Of a stretch of 64,000 bases of DNA, positions 53,226 through 63,100 are shown piece after piece; the first letter of the stretch is position 1; each line of letters starts with the position of its first letter. A program made the translations under genes and the position numbers. Under the pieces are notes generated by a model. The model searched no databases, was not told the origin of the DNA, and worked only from the letters and a program-made list of their open reading frames with translations. The DNA comes from Opitutaceae bacterium. GTDB taxonomy: Bacteria > Verrucomicrobiota > Verrucomicrobiia > Opitutales > Opitutaceae. Where the stretch lies: positions 62,001 to 126,000 of the forward strand of contig JANQSC010000049.1 in NCBI GenBank assembly GCA_028284235.1. Reading direction: 5' to 3'.

Positions 53226-54428
53226 ATGTCCGAGCCAAAGTACATTGTAGTTGGAAACTCTTCAGACGATCCCTTCGCGATCGACGTTGCCTTCGCCATG
53301 GGGCAGCAGGAGGACATCGCCGACCTCATCAGCATGAAGCGGTTTGCGAATTCCGAGTTTTGTCCGCGCTTCATTTCAGACGAGCAGGACTTTGCGAATA
53401 TCGGAAACAAGCTCGAAGGGAAAAGCATCATCATTGTCAGCACGAGCAGCCTAGTGATGAGCCGCCAGAGCCTGGCCATGCGGAACTTGATGATCGCCCG
53501 CGCCGCCAAAGAGAACGGAGCGGCGGAAGTGATTCTGGTGGAGCCGGACTTGTACTACAGCGCCCAGGATCGGGGTCCGCGCCAGGAACTTGGAAGCACG
53601 GCGTTTAAGCGCGAAAAAGCGGACTTGAAGAAATTTGATGGGCAGCCCTTCACAGCCAAGCTCTACGCCCAGTTGTTGAAGCTGTCGGGCGTTGATCGCG
53701 TGCTCACCGTCCACAACCATTCGTTTTCCGTGCAAACGATGTTCTCGGAGGTGTTCGAAGGGAAGTTCCACAACTTGATCCCGTACGATATCTATGTGGA
53801 CTACTTTCTGAATTCGGACATCGTCGAGTACGGCGACGAAGGGGAGGGGCTCGCCCTTTGCGCTCCAGACAAAGGAGCTCGCGAGTTCGTTAAAGACATG
53901 TTCGATCGCCTCGGGCTCTCAAAGGCCAAGTTCGTGCTTCTCGACAAGGAACGCACTGGCGAGCGAGAGGTTAAGATCAAGATTCACAGTGAAAGCGAAA
54001 GCTCGCTCGAGGAGATTCAGGGCCACGATATCGTTCTTTTCGACGACATGGTGCGAACGGGTTCCACCGTCGTGAAATCCTGTCAGCTGCTCAAGCAGGT
54101 GAATCCGGGGAAAACCGTGTTCGCCCTGACTCACTTCTACGCGAGCGAGGAAGGTCGCGTGAAAATGGCCGATACCGCCATCGACGAGATTCTCACCGTG
54201 AACACGATCCCCACCGTCCTGAATCGTGATATCCAAGGCCGCCTGCGCAAGAAAATGGTCGTTCTCAAGATCGAGAAGTGGCTCGCCCTCAATCTCTGCC
54301 GCATCCTCGACCTGCCGCAGCCCGATATGGGCGATAGCCTCTACGCGATCGACATGTCGTCGAAGAACCTGCGTTGGAAACGGAAAATTTGGCTGAGCGA
54401 GCAACTCAAGACACTGAATCCGCACTGA
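53226..54428 (+). CDS. PRPP-synthetase-like protein (ribose-phosphate pyrophosphokinase family)
   Basis: A 400-residue cytoplasmic protein of the PRPP-synthetase fold, which makes PRPP from ribose 5-phosphate and ATP for nucleotide, His and Trp synthesis. The PRPP loop HDIVLFDDMVRTGSTVV (about 265-281) is intact. LVEPDLYYSAQDRGPRQELG holds the place of the flexible ATP loop but differs from the usual R-x-D-R-x-x-x-x-GE form, and VLTVHNHSFSVQTMFSEVF stands where the D-x-H-x-x-Q-x-x-F region lies. A C-terminal extension of about 60 residues passes the usual 310-330 end. The start at 53226 fits. It could be a paralogue with another reaction. Confidence 0.75.
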   Translation: MSEPKYIVVGNSSDDPFAIDVAFAMGQQEDIADLISMKRFANSEFCPRFISDEQDFANIGNKLEGKSIIIVSTSSLVMSRQSLAMRNLMIARAAKENGAAEVILVEPDLYYSAQDRGPRQELGSTAFKREKADLKKFDGQPFTAKLYAQLLKLSGVDRVLTVHNHSFSVQTMFSEVFEGKFHNLIPYDIYVDYFLNSDIVEYGDEGEGLALCAPDKGAREFVKDMFDRLGLSKAKFVLLDKERTGEREVKIKIHSESESSLEEIQGHDIVLFDDMVRTGSTVVKSCQLLKQVNPGKTVFALTHFYASEEGRVKMADTAIDEILTVNTIPTVLNRDIQGRLRKKMVVLKIEKWLALNLCRILDLPQPDMGDSLYAIDMSSKNLRWKRKIWLSEQLKTLNPH

Positions 54429-54574
54429 GCGCGGCGCGCCCAGTCGGGACGACCCGAGGCGAAACGCCGATCCAAGGCTTGAATTCGTCCAGAAATACCC
54501 CAAGAAGAGAAGTGCTCCTTAACTACCCGGGAAATCGCCTCAATCACCGTTGAGTGCAAATCCGAGCGAAGCGC

Positions 54575-57274
54575 ATGCAAACTTACCCTAATCGAAGACC
54601 GGATCGACGCCCCTACGCCGGAATTGGCTTTTGCTTGTTCCTGGTCAGTTTGTCTTTTTCATTCGCTCGCTCAGAGGAAGTCGCGCTCGACGGAAGCCTA
54701 CTCGAGCTAGTCAACGCCCACTGCGTCGATTGCCACAATCCAGACAAAAAGAAGGGCAAGCTGGATCTGGAGAGCATCCTCGGCGATCCGATCAATCAGC
54801 ACCTCGAAATCTGGGACGAAGTTGGCTGGATGCTGAAAGAACGGGAAATGCCGCCCGAAGACGACGAAGAGGCGTCGCGTCCCACGGAATCCGAATACGA
54901 CGCGTCCGCTCTCTGGCTCGAGCAGCAAGTGAGTCGGATCGACTCCGCCGGCGGAAACCGCGAGTCCGTGATCTCCTCGAAACACGCGCTCGTGAATCAA
55001 TACTGCGTCAGCTGCCACAACGAGGAGGACCGGGAAGGCGACTTCGTTCTAGAAGGGTTGTCTTTGGACGCGCCGGAATCCGATCCGGAGTTGTGGGAGT
55101 CCGTTGTCCTTAGACTGCACTCGAGGCAAATGCCGCCACCTGATCGAAAACGCCCCAACGAAGCGTCCTACGAAGCGGTGCTCGCCTCGATAATCGAAGA
55201 TCTCGACGCTCACGCTGCGTTGCATCCGCGTCCCGGAAGAGTGGATACGTTTCGCCGACTCAATCGTACCGAATACCAAAACGCCATCAAAGACCTCCTT
55301 GGCGTCGAAGTCGACGCAGCCAGCCTCCTCCCCAAGGACGAGGAAAGCCACGGATTCGACAACGTGACACTCGGCACCCTGTCGCCCAGTTTGCTCGACC
55401 GTTACATTACCGCCGCCCAGAAAATCAGTCGATTGGCGATCGGAACGCCGCTCTCGGCCCCGAGAGGGGATACGTTTCGTATTCGCCCAGACGCTACGCA
55501 GGAAAAGCACGTGGACGGACTTCCCGTCGGGACGCGCGGCGGGACGGTCTTCGAGTATACCTTTCCCCGAGATGGCGAATACGAGATCGAGGTGCGCCTC
55601 ACGCGCGATCGCAACGAGCATGTGGAAGGATTGAAAGAAACCCACGAAATGGACGTTCTGCTCGATCGGGAGCTTGTGGATCGTTTTACCATCGCCCCTC
55701 CGGAAGGAAGACGGGACCATAGCTTGGTGGATGCCCATCTCAAGTCGAGAGTGTCCGTTGGAGCGGGGCCTCGCTCAGTTGGAATCGCCTTTCTCAAAAA
55801 TCCCTATTCGCTCCTGGAGAATAGACGGCAACCATTCAATGCGCACTACAATTTCCACCGGCATCCGAGATTGTCCCCAGCGGTTTACCAGGTCTCCATT
55901 ACCGGCCCCTTTGAGTCGAGCGGCGTGAGCTCCACGCCGAGTCGCGAGCGAATCTTTACGACGTATCCAGAGAGCGCGGACGAAGAACTGTCGGTCGCGA
56001 AAGAGATAATTGGAAGACTGATGAAGCGCGCCTATCGCCGACCGGTGAACGCGGTCGACGTGAAACGGGCCCTCTCGTTCTATCGCGAGGGCGCCAAAGA
56101 AGGCGGCTTCGAATCGGGGATCGAGTCCGCGCTGAACTCGATTCTCGTCAGCCCCGAGTTTCTGTTCCGCGTGGAGAAGGAGCCAACCGGGAGAAATTCG
56201 GAACGCGTGTATCGGATCAGCGATCTCGAATTGGCCAGTCGACTGTCTTTTTTCCTTTGGAGCAGCATCCCCGACGACGAGCTGCTCGACCTGGCTATCG
56301 AAGGAAAACTCTCGGACTCGGAGACGCTGCGGGCTCAAGCGAGGCGGATGCTGAAGGACGAACGTTCGCGCAATCTTGTCGAGAATTTCTCGGGACAGTG
56401 GCTGCACTTGCGCAATCTGGATGCTGTCGTGCCGGACTTGCGACTGTACCCGGATTTCGATGACAATTTGAGAAACGCGTTCCGCCAGGAAACCGAGATG
56501 TTTGTGGAAAGCGTGTTTCGCGAAGACCGCAGCGTTCTGGAGCTGTTGAAAACCGACTACACGTATTTGAATGAACGCCTCGCTCGTCACTACGGCATCC
56601 CCGGCATTTTTGGCAGTCGATTCCGTCGCGTGGCGCTCGATCCCGAATCCAATCGAGGAGGGCTCTTGCGGCAGGGGAGTATTCTGACGGTCACTTCTTA
56701 CGCTACCCGAACTTCGCCCGTTATTCGCGGAAACTGGGTACTGGAGAACATTATAGGCACGCCTGCCAAACCTCCGCCCGCGGATGTGCCCGCGCTCGAG
56801 GAAAACGCGGTCGACGCCACGCTCGGCATGCGCGAACGCCTCGCCGAGCATCGGGCCAACCCCGCCTGCGCCAGTTGCCACAATCTGATGGATCCGGTGG
56901 GATTCGCCTTAGAGAATTTTGACGCGGTCGGGCGGTGGCGCCAGTTCGACAACGGGGAGGCGGTCGACGCGTCCGGGGGACTGCCGGACGGCAGTGAATT
57001 CACCGGAGTCGGGAGTCTGGAAGACGGTCTGCTCGAACGACCGGAACTTTTCGTTCGCGCTTTGAGCGAAAAACTGCTTACATTCGCGCTCGGCAGGGGG
57101 GTAGAGTCGCACGACGCCCCTGCGATACGCAAAATAGTGAGACACTCCCGAGAGAATAATTATCGATTTTCATCCCTGATAGAAGGCGTCGTTTCGAGTG
57201 TCCCGTTCCAAATGCGGGCGAAAAGCGAACCGGACAAAATCGCCAGTCACGCAATTCAGCAAACAAGACAATGA
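54575..57274 (+). CDS. Planctomycete-type cytochrome c protein (DUF1587/1595/1592/1588/1585)
   Basis: An 899-residue secreted multi-domain protein. After a signal peptide come two PSCyt1-type CxxCH sites, HCVDCHNPDKKKGKL and YCVSCHNEEDREGDF, then DUF1587 (FRRLNRTEYQNAIKDLLGVE), a beta-sandwich (about 305-385), DUF1595 (RLMKRAYRRPVNAVDVKRAL), DUF1592 (ELASRLSFFLWSSIPDDELL), DUF1588 with a third heme-like site (NPACASCHNLMDPVG) and DUF1585 at the end. Three heme c sites imply periplasmic electron transfer; the partner enzyme is unproven. The start at 54575 follows the MQTYPNRRP reading; a GTG lies 21 bases upstream. It overlaps the next gene by ATGA. Confidence 0.92.
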   Translation: MQTYPNRRPDRRPYAGIGFCLFLVSLSFSFARSEEVALDGSLLELVNAHCVDCHNPDKKKGKLDLESILGDPINQHLEIWDEVGWMLKEREMPPEDDEEASRPTESEYDASALWLEQQVSRIDSAGGNRESVISSKHALVNQYCVSCHNEEDREGDFVLEGLSLDAPESDPELWESVVLRLHSRQMPPPDRKRPNEASYEAVLASIIEDLDAHAALHPRPGRVDTFRRLNRTEYQNAIKDLLGVEVDAASLLPKDEESHGFDNVTLGTLSPSLLDRYITAAQKISRLAIGTPLSAPRGDTFRIRPDATQEKHVDGLPVGTRGGTVFEYTFPRDGEYEIEVRLTRDRNEHVEGLKETHEMDVLLDRELVDRFTIAPPEGRRDHSLVDAHLKSRVSVGAGPRSVGIAFLKNPYSLLENRRQPFNAHYNFHRHPRLSPAVYQVSITGPFESSGVSSTPSRERIFTTYPESADEELSVAKEIIGRLMKRAYRRPVNAVDVKRALSFYREGAKEGGFESGIESALNSILVSPEFLFRVEKEPTGRNSERVYRISDLELASRLSFFLWSSIPDDELLDLAIEGKLSDSETLRAQARRMLKDERSRNLVENFSGQWLHLRNLDAVVPDLRLYPDFDDNLRNAFRQETEMFVESVFREDRSVLELLKTDYTYLNERLARHYGIPGIFGSRFRRVALDPESNRGGLLRQGSILTVTSYATRTSPVIRGNWVLENIIGTPAKPPPADVPALEENAVDATLGMRERLAEHRANPACASCHNLMDPVGFALENFDAVGRWRQFDNGEAVDASGGLPDGSEFTGVGSLEDGLLERPELFVRALSEKLLTFALGRGVESHDAPAIRKIVRHSRENNYRFSSLIEGVVSSVPFQMRAKSEPDKIASHAIQQTRQ

Positions 57275-58617
57275 AGTTCATCACCAAAAAATCCATACCC
57301 CGGAGAACTTTTATCAAGGGCGTGGGCGCGTCGTTCGCCTTGCCGTTGCTCGACGCAATGGTTCCCGCCGCCACGGCCGCGTCACGGACGCCCGCGAACG
57401 CAGTGAAGCGGCTGGGCTACGTCTTCATGCCGATGGGCTGTGACCAGTCGCGTTGGACTCCTGGCAGTGAAGGCAATCTGGATACGCTTTCTCCCATCCT
57501 GGATTCATTGGCGCCGGTGAAAGACAAGATGACGGTCTTCACGAACATGGAGCTGAGAAACGCTTACCCGGGCTCCCACGCCACGTCGAATTCTTCGTTT
57601 CTCAGCGCTGCCAAGGCGAAAGTGACCGAGAGTTCCGACTACTATTTGGGAACGACCGCGGACCAAGTCGCCGCCAAGCAGATCGGACAGGAAACACAGC
57701 TGCCGTCTCTCGAGTTGGCTATGGATCTGATGCAGACCGTTGGCCAATGCGACAATGGATACGCCTGCGTCTACCAGAACAACCTCTCATGGTCGTCGCC
57801 AACGACACCGCTCCCGGCCGAAGCGCATCCGCGGATCGTATTCGAAAGTTTGTTCGGGGAAGGCGGTACGCGCGAAGAACGTCAAGCCGCGTTGCGAAAA
57901 CGAGCGAGCTTGCTTGATTCGATTACCGAAGACATGAACCGCTTGAAGCGCGACCTTGGGGCTGGAGACCGCGCTCGCGTGACCGAGTATCTTGACGCCA
58001 TACGCGAAGTGGAACGGCGGATACAAAAAGCCGAATCGGATACGAAGGACAATCCTTTGCCGGATCTGGATCGCCCCATGGGCGTGCCAGCGATGTACGC
58101 GGATCATGCGCGTCTGATGTTCGATCTCCAGTTGCTCGCGTTCCAAGGGGACATCACTCGAATCACGACCTTCCAGATCGCTCGGGAGACCAGCAATCGT
58201 TCCTATCCTGAAATCGGCGTTCCTGACCCGCATCACCCGCTTTCTCATCATGGCGACAATCCGGAAAAAATCGCCCGCATGGCCAAGATCAACGCGTTTC
58301 ATGTATCGCTATTCGCCGAGTATCTCGAGAAGCTGAAGAACACGCCGGAAGGAAACGGCTCGTTGCTCGATCACGTTCTGCTGCTCTACGGAAGCGGCAT
58401 CGGAAACCCGAATGTTCACGACCACACCAACCTGCCGATCATCGTAGCCGGAGGCGCTGCGGGCGGCATGAAAGGAAATCGCCACATTCGTTACGACAAA
58501 CCGACACCGCTGGCGAATTTGCATTTGAGCTTGCTGGACAAAGTCGGCGTGAAGATCGACTCCTTTGGAGATAGCGATGGAATGATCGACGAGCTCTTCC
58601 AGCCCTTGTCGGTGTAG
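57271..58617 (+). CDS. DUF1552 Tat-exported protein
   Basis: A 448-residue protein with a twin-arginine signal, IPRRTFIKGVGASFALPLLD, so it is folded, probably with a cofactor, before export. The mature part matches DUF1552, including RLGYVFMPMGCDQSRWTPGS, DHARLMFDLQLLAFQGDITR, HHPLSHHGDNPEKIARMAKI and LLYGSGIGNPNVHDHTNLPI. The fold resembles sulfatase/phosphatase-type alpha/beta proteins and the conserved His cluster (PHHPLSHHGD) suggests metal binding. The reaction is unknown. Its ATG overlaps the TGA of the cytochrome gene, showing translational coupling. This pair recurs in verrucomicrobia and planctomycetes. Confidence 0.93.
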   Translation: MKFITKKSIPRRTFIKGVGASFALPLLDAMVPAATAASRTPANAVKRLGYVFMPMGCDQSRWTPGSEGNLDTLSPILDSLAPVKDKMTVFTNMELRNAYPGSHATSNSSFLSAAKAKVTESSDYYLGTTADQVAAKQIGQETQLPSLELAMDLMQTVGQCDNGYACVYQNNLSWSSPTTPLPAEAHPRIVFESLFGEGGTREERQAALRKRASLLDSITEDMNRLKRDLGAGDRARVTEYLDAIREVERRIQKAESDTKDNPLPDLDRPMGVPAMYADHARLMFDLQLLAFQGDITRITTFQIARETSNRSYPEIGVPDPHHPLSHHGDNPEKIARMAKINAFHVSLFAEYLEKLKNTPEGNGSLLDHVLLLYGSGIGNPNVHDHTNLPIIVAGGAAGGMKGNRHIRYDKPTPLANLHLSLLDKVGVKIDSFGDSDGMIDELFQPLSV

Positions 58618-58634
58618 CTTTAGAAGAAAAACAA

Positions 58635-60125
58635 ATGGAGTTTCAGACCCGATTGAAACGCGTTTCGATTTCCGCCGCCATAGCGGTCGTTTGCGGCGCG
58701 AGCGCCCTTGCAGGCGATCTAGCGGACGCCCTTGAATCGCGTTCATTCGAGCGGGCAAAACAACTGCTAGCCGAGCGTGTCGATGTCAACTTGCCCCAGG
58801 TCGACGGGATGACCGCTCTTCACTGGGCGGTTTATCACGACAAAGCCGAATGGGTTCAAAAACTGCTCTCGAGAGGCGCGAACCCAAAAGCGGAGAACCG
58901 TTACGGAATCGCGCCGCTTTACCTCGCTTGCGTAAACGGGAATGCGGAGGTCGTTACTGCCTTGCTGGAATCGGGGGCGGATCCTAATGCTGAAATCAGA
59001 GGAGGGGAATCTGCGTTGATGACGGCTTCTCGTACTGGGGATATCGATACCGTAACGGTTTTGATCGAAGCCGGAGCGGAAGTCGATCGGGTGGAGCGAA
59101 AAGGGCAAACCGCTCTGATGTGGGCGGCGGCGGAAGGGCGAATCGACGTGGTCGACGCGCTATTGGCCGCTGGCGCCGATCCGGAAATCACGTTGCGAAA
59201 CTCGGGCTATACGGCGTTCTTTTTCGCTTTGCGCGAAGGGCACCGGGATCTCGTCCATTATTTTCTCGATCGCGGCGTAGACGTCAATCGGCCTATGGAC
59301 GCCCAACGGCCCATGGGAAAGCAGCCAAAAAAAGGGACGACGCCCTTGATTCTCGCCATTGAGAATGGCCATTATGATTTAGCGGTGGAGCTGCTCGACC
59401 GAGGAGCGGATCCCAACGACGAAAGTAGCGGATTTACGGCCCTGCATTCGCTCACTTGGATCCGCAAGCCGGATATTGGCGAGTCGGCCAGCGGAGACCC
59501 GCCTCCACGCGGTTCAGGATTGCGAAACAGCGTTCAGTTTACGCGCGAACTCGTGGCCCGCGGAGCGGATGTCAATCTGAGGCTTCAGAAGAATGGAAAA
59601 GCGGGTACCGGAAGAACGAATACACGCGGGGCGACCGCCTTCCTTTTGGCAGCAGACCGGGCCGATTTAGAGTTCATGAAGCTGTTGGTCGAGCTGGGAG
59701 CGGATCCGCACATTCCCAACAAAACGGGAACGACGCCGCTGATGGTTGCCGCGGGTGTCGGAAGTTCCGCCCCGGAGGAGGAAGCGGGTTCCGAAGAAGA
59801 ATGTCTGGCGGCGGTCAAGTACTTGGTCTCCCTCGGCGGAGACATCAACACTGTGGACGCCAACGGCGAGACCGCGATGCACGGCGCGGCCCTTAAGAAC
59901 ATTCCCTCCGTGGTCGCGTATTTGGATACTCTCGACGCGGATATTGAACTTTGGAATCGTCCCAATAAAGACGGTTGGACGCCGCTGCTCATCGCGGAGG
60001 GCTATCGTCCCGGAAATTTCAAGCCGTCGTTTGCCACCGTCGATGCGATTGTCGAAGTGATGAACGCTCGTGGCGTGCCGTTGCCGACCGGCCCGAAGCC
60101 GAAGCACACCAACTACGCGGACTGA
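58635..60125 (+). CDS. Secreted ankyrin-repeat protein
   Basis: A 496-residue exported protein (signal peptide about 1-26) made of ankyrin repeats, for example DGMTALHWAVYHDKAEWVQK, YGIAPLYLACVNGNAEVVTA, GQTALMWAAAEGRIDVVDAL, GTTPLILAIENGHYDLAVEL, GTTPLMVAAGVGSS and DGWTPLLIAEGYRPGNF. About ten repeats are visible, so it is a protein-binding scaffold in the periplasm. It starts 17 bases after the DUF1552 gene and completes a three-gene cytochrome c / DUF1552 / ankyrin transcript. No catalytic domain is present. It probably holds a partner of the cytochrome or DUF1552 protein. Confidence 0.92.
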   Translation: MEFQTRLKRVSISAAIAVVCGASALAGDLADALESRSFERAKQLLAERVDVNLPQVDGMTALHWAVYHDKAEWVQKLLSRGANPKAENRYGIAPLYLACVNGNAEVVTALLESGADPNAEIRGGESALMTASRTGDIDTVTVLIEAGAEVDRVERKGQTALMWAAAEGRIDVVDALLAAGADPEITLRNSGYTAFFFALREGHRDLVHYFLDRGVDVNRPMDAQRPMGKQPKKGTTPLILAIENGHYDLAVELLDRGADPNDESSGFTALHSLTWIRKPDIGESASGDPPPRGSGLRNSVQFTRELVARGADVNLRLQKNGKAGTGRTNTRGATAFLLAADRADLEFMKLLVELGADPHIPNKTGTTPLMVAAGVGSSAPEEEAGSEEECLAAVKYLVSLGGDINTVDANGETAMHGAALKNIPSVVAYLDTLDADIELWNRPNKDGWTPLLIAEGYRPGNFKPSFATVDAIVEVMNARGVPLPTGPKPKHTNYAD

Positions 60126-60148
60126 ATTTTCACTTCTCCGTTCGAACG

Positions 60149-63100
60149 CTAAACGCTTTCTCGAACTTCCGATTTTATCGATCCGGGGTGGCCGTCGCGT
60201 CTAAAAATGGAACCAATGTATCCGAAAAAACGTACGCGTAGGTCGTCGAAAAGCGTGTAGAAAAGAGGCACGACGAGCAGCGTCAGCACCGTAGAGGTGA
60301 GCATGCCGCCCATCATGGCTCGACCGAGGGGGGAGTAGGACATGTCGATCATCTTCGTGTCGCCGAGAGACATTGGGATCATTCCGAACATCGTTGTCAA
60401 AGAAGTCATCCAAATAGGACGAAAACGTCGCTTGCAGGCTTCGACGATCGCTTCTAGCCGCTCGAAGCCTTCCTTGCGCAATCGGGTAATCAGGTCGATA
60501 AGGACGATCCCGTTGTTCACCACGACTCCCAGCAGAATAATGGTGCCGATCATGGCCATGATGTTGAAGTTGGTACGCGTGAGGAAGAGGGTCCAAACAA
60601 CTCCGACACCGGCGAGCGGCATTGTCAGAAAGATACTAAAGGGCAGGATAAACGACTCGAACATGGCTCCCATGAGCAAGACAATGAAGATGACGATCAT
60701 CAACAAGGTGAATACAAGCGTTTGATTCGTCTCTTGCATTTGCTGGTACTGTCCCCCCTTGTCCCAACGATAGCCCCGGGGTAGTTCCAGGTCTTTCATG
60801 GCGGCGTCGGTTTGTTTGAAGAGTTCCTTGGAATCGTCCTTGGTCGCGATCCCGCGCACGCGCATAACCGTTTTGCGATCCTGTCGTCGGATTGCTCGAG
60901 AGCCGCCTTCGTACGACAAGCTCGCCAGTGATTCTAGAGGGACTTCGGCCCCGTCGGCTCCCTCGAAGGTGAGTTTGCGCACATCGGATATGCTCTCTCG
61001 ATCCTCTTTGTGCAGCCAAATCCGAATACGGCTGCGGTGCCCGTTAGTGTCGTAGTAGTAGCCTACAATCTGGCCGCGAATCGCGTAGGAGATCGCCCCG
61101 GAGATGAGTTGCGTGTCGATTCCGAAGTGGTTGGCCCGCTCCCGGTCCAAGGTGATATTCAATTCCTGGCGACGCATGTCCTCGTCGGTTTCCACGGCAA
61201 CCAGCCCTTCCACCGAACGAAGCCTTCGTTCTACTTCCTGGCTGATTGTTCGCAGCGTCTCGGTGTCGTCGCCGTAGAGGGAAACGTTGAAGCTCTTGGT
61301 CGGGTCTTCGTCTTTTCGACTGAACCGCAACTTAGCCCCTGGCGGGGCGGCCAGGTTTTCGCGCAGGTCTTTGACGATTTCCTGTTTGCTCAAGTGCGGG
61401 CTCTTCCAAAGCCCCACGGAGCCGAGCAACGACTGGTATCCAGTGACGTACCAAGGCTTCACGGCGTCGTCGAAATGCAGTTCGATAGAGCCCTCGGTCG
61501 AGTAGTAGAAAGACGAGTACGTGTCGAAATTGTACCGTTCCTTCTGGCTGTCCAAATAGTCGTATACTCCGGCAAAGTAGTTGGAGATAGTCTCGAGCGA
61601 CTGGCCGCCGGGAAACTCGTAGCGCAAGCGAACGTCTTGTTGGTTTCCGCTTTCGGCTACTTGGCCGATCTTCTTGAACGGCACGGCAAAGGAAAGGGCC
61701 AGGAGAGCGAGCAAGGTCAGGCATGCGTAGCTGCGGTTTTGCAGTGTCCAGCGGAGCGCTCGCGTGTAGGCTTTGCTGAAACGAGAACGGGATTGAGTTC
61801 CTTGGGACGTGTCAACTTTCTCGGCGAAGACTTTGGTCGCGAGAGGGATGAGGAGCAGGGCGATCCCGAGCGACGCGATGAGGCTGAGCATTACCGGAAC
61901 GCCTATACGTAGCAGCCAGAATTGCATTTCGTCGCCTTCGCCCATGAGAATGAGCGGCAGGAAGACCACGATGGTTGTGAGGGTGGCGAGTGTAATCGCC
62001 AAGCCCATTTCACCGGAACCGACGAGAGCGGCGTTTTTGGGGTCCATTCCCAATTGCCGTTTTACGTGTATGTTCTCGACAATTACAATCGAGTTGTCGA
62101 CTACGAGCCCGATGCTGAGGAGCAGCCCCATCATCGTCGCAATATTCAACGACCAGCCGAGGAAATAGAGGGCGACGATCGACGTCATGATCGACAATGG
62201 GATCGCCAATGTGATGGTTAGTGTCATCTTCGCCGAGCGTAGGAACAGGAAGAGAACGACGACTGAGAAGAGCCCTCCCCAGAGTCCGGATTGTTTGAGG
62301 TTGTCGACGGATTCGGTGACGTGATGGCCTTGGTTCCAGAAAATGTGGAATCGGAGCGACTCGAGTTCGGGCATGGCGACAAGTTCGTCGAAGGTCTGCT
62401 CGATTTGTTCGCAGACTTCGACAATGTTGGCGCCGGACGAGCGGGTAATCTCTACGCCATAGCTTTGATCGCGCTCGAGGGCGAACACGCGCCAATTGTC
62501 TTCGGGTTTTGGGTCGACGGTGGCGATGTCGCCCAGCCGAATGCCGGTTTCCAGATCGACGGGAATCGACTCGAATGTCTCCAGGTCGGAGATGCGTCCG
62601 ACCGAACGGACGAAAAGCTCGCGTTCCGATTCCTCGACGACGCCCGCGCTTAAATTGAAATTCTGGTTGTTGAGGCTTTGGCCCAGTCGGGCGACGTTGA
62701 TGTTGTGGGCCTTGATTTTATCATTGTCGAGTTCGATGCGAATCTCGCGTCCTTGGACTCCATTGATGTTAACGTTGCCGACGCCGTTGATCCGTTGCAG
62801 AGCAGGCAGTATGTACCGTTCCGATACGTAGTCGACGTCGACTGCGTTTTCGTCGAGCGACATTGCCGCGAACAAAATGGGGATGTCGTTGGCGCTGAAC
62901 TTGAATACATTGATTTGCTCTACTTCGTCCGGCATGTCCGGCATGACGCGGTCCATTCGGTCCCGTACATCGGCGTAGGCTTCGCTGATATCGATTCCCT
63001 TGTGGAACGCGACGTTGGTTTGAGAGTAGCTCTCGTACGAGTTCGAGTAGATTCGTTTAACGCCCGGGACGGTGCCGAGTCCCTCTTCAACGAGTTTAGT

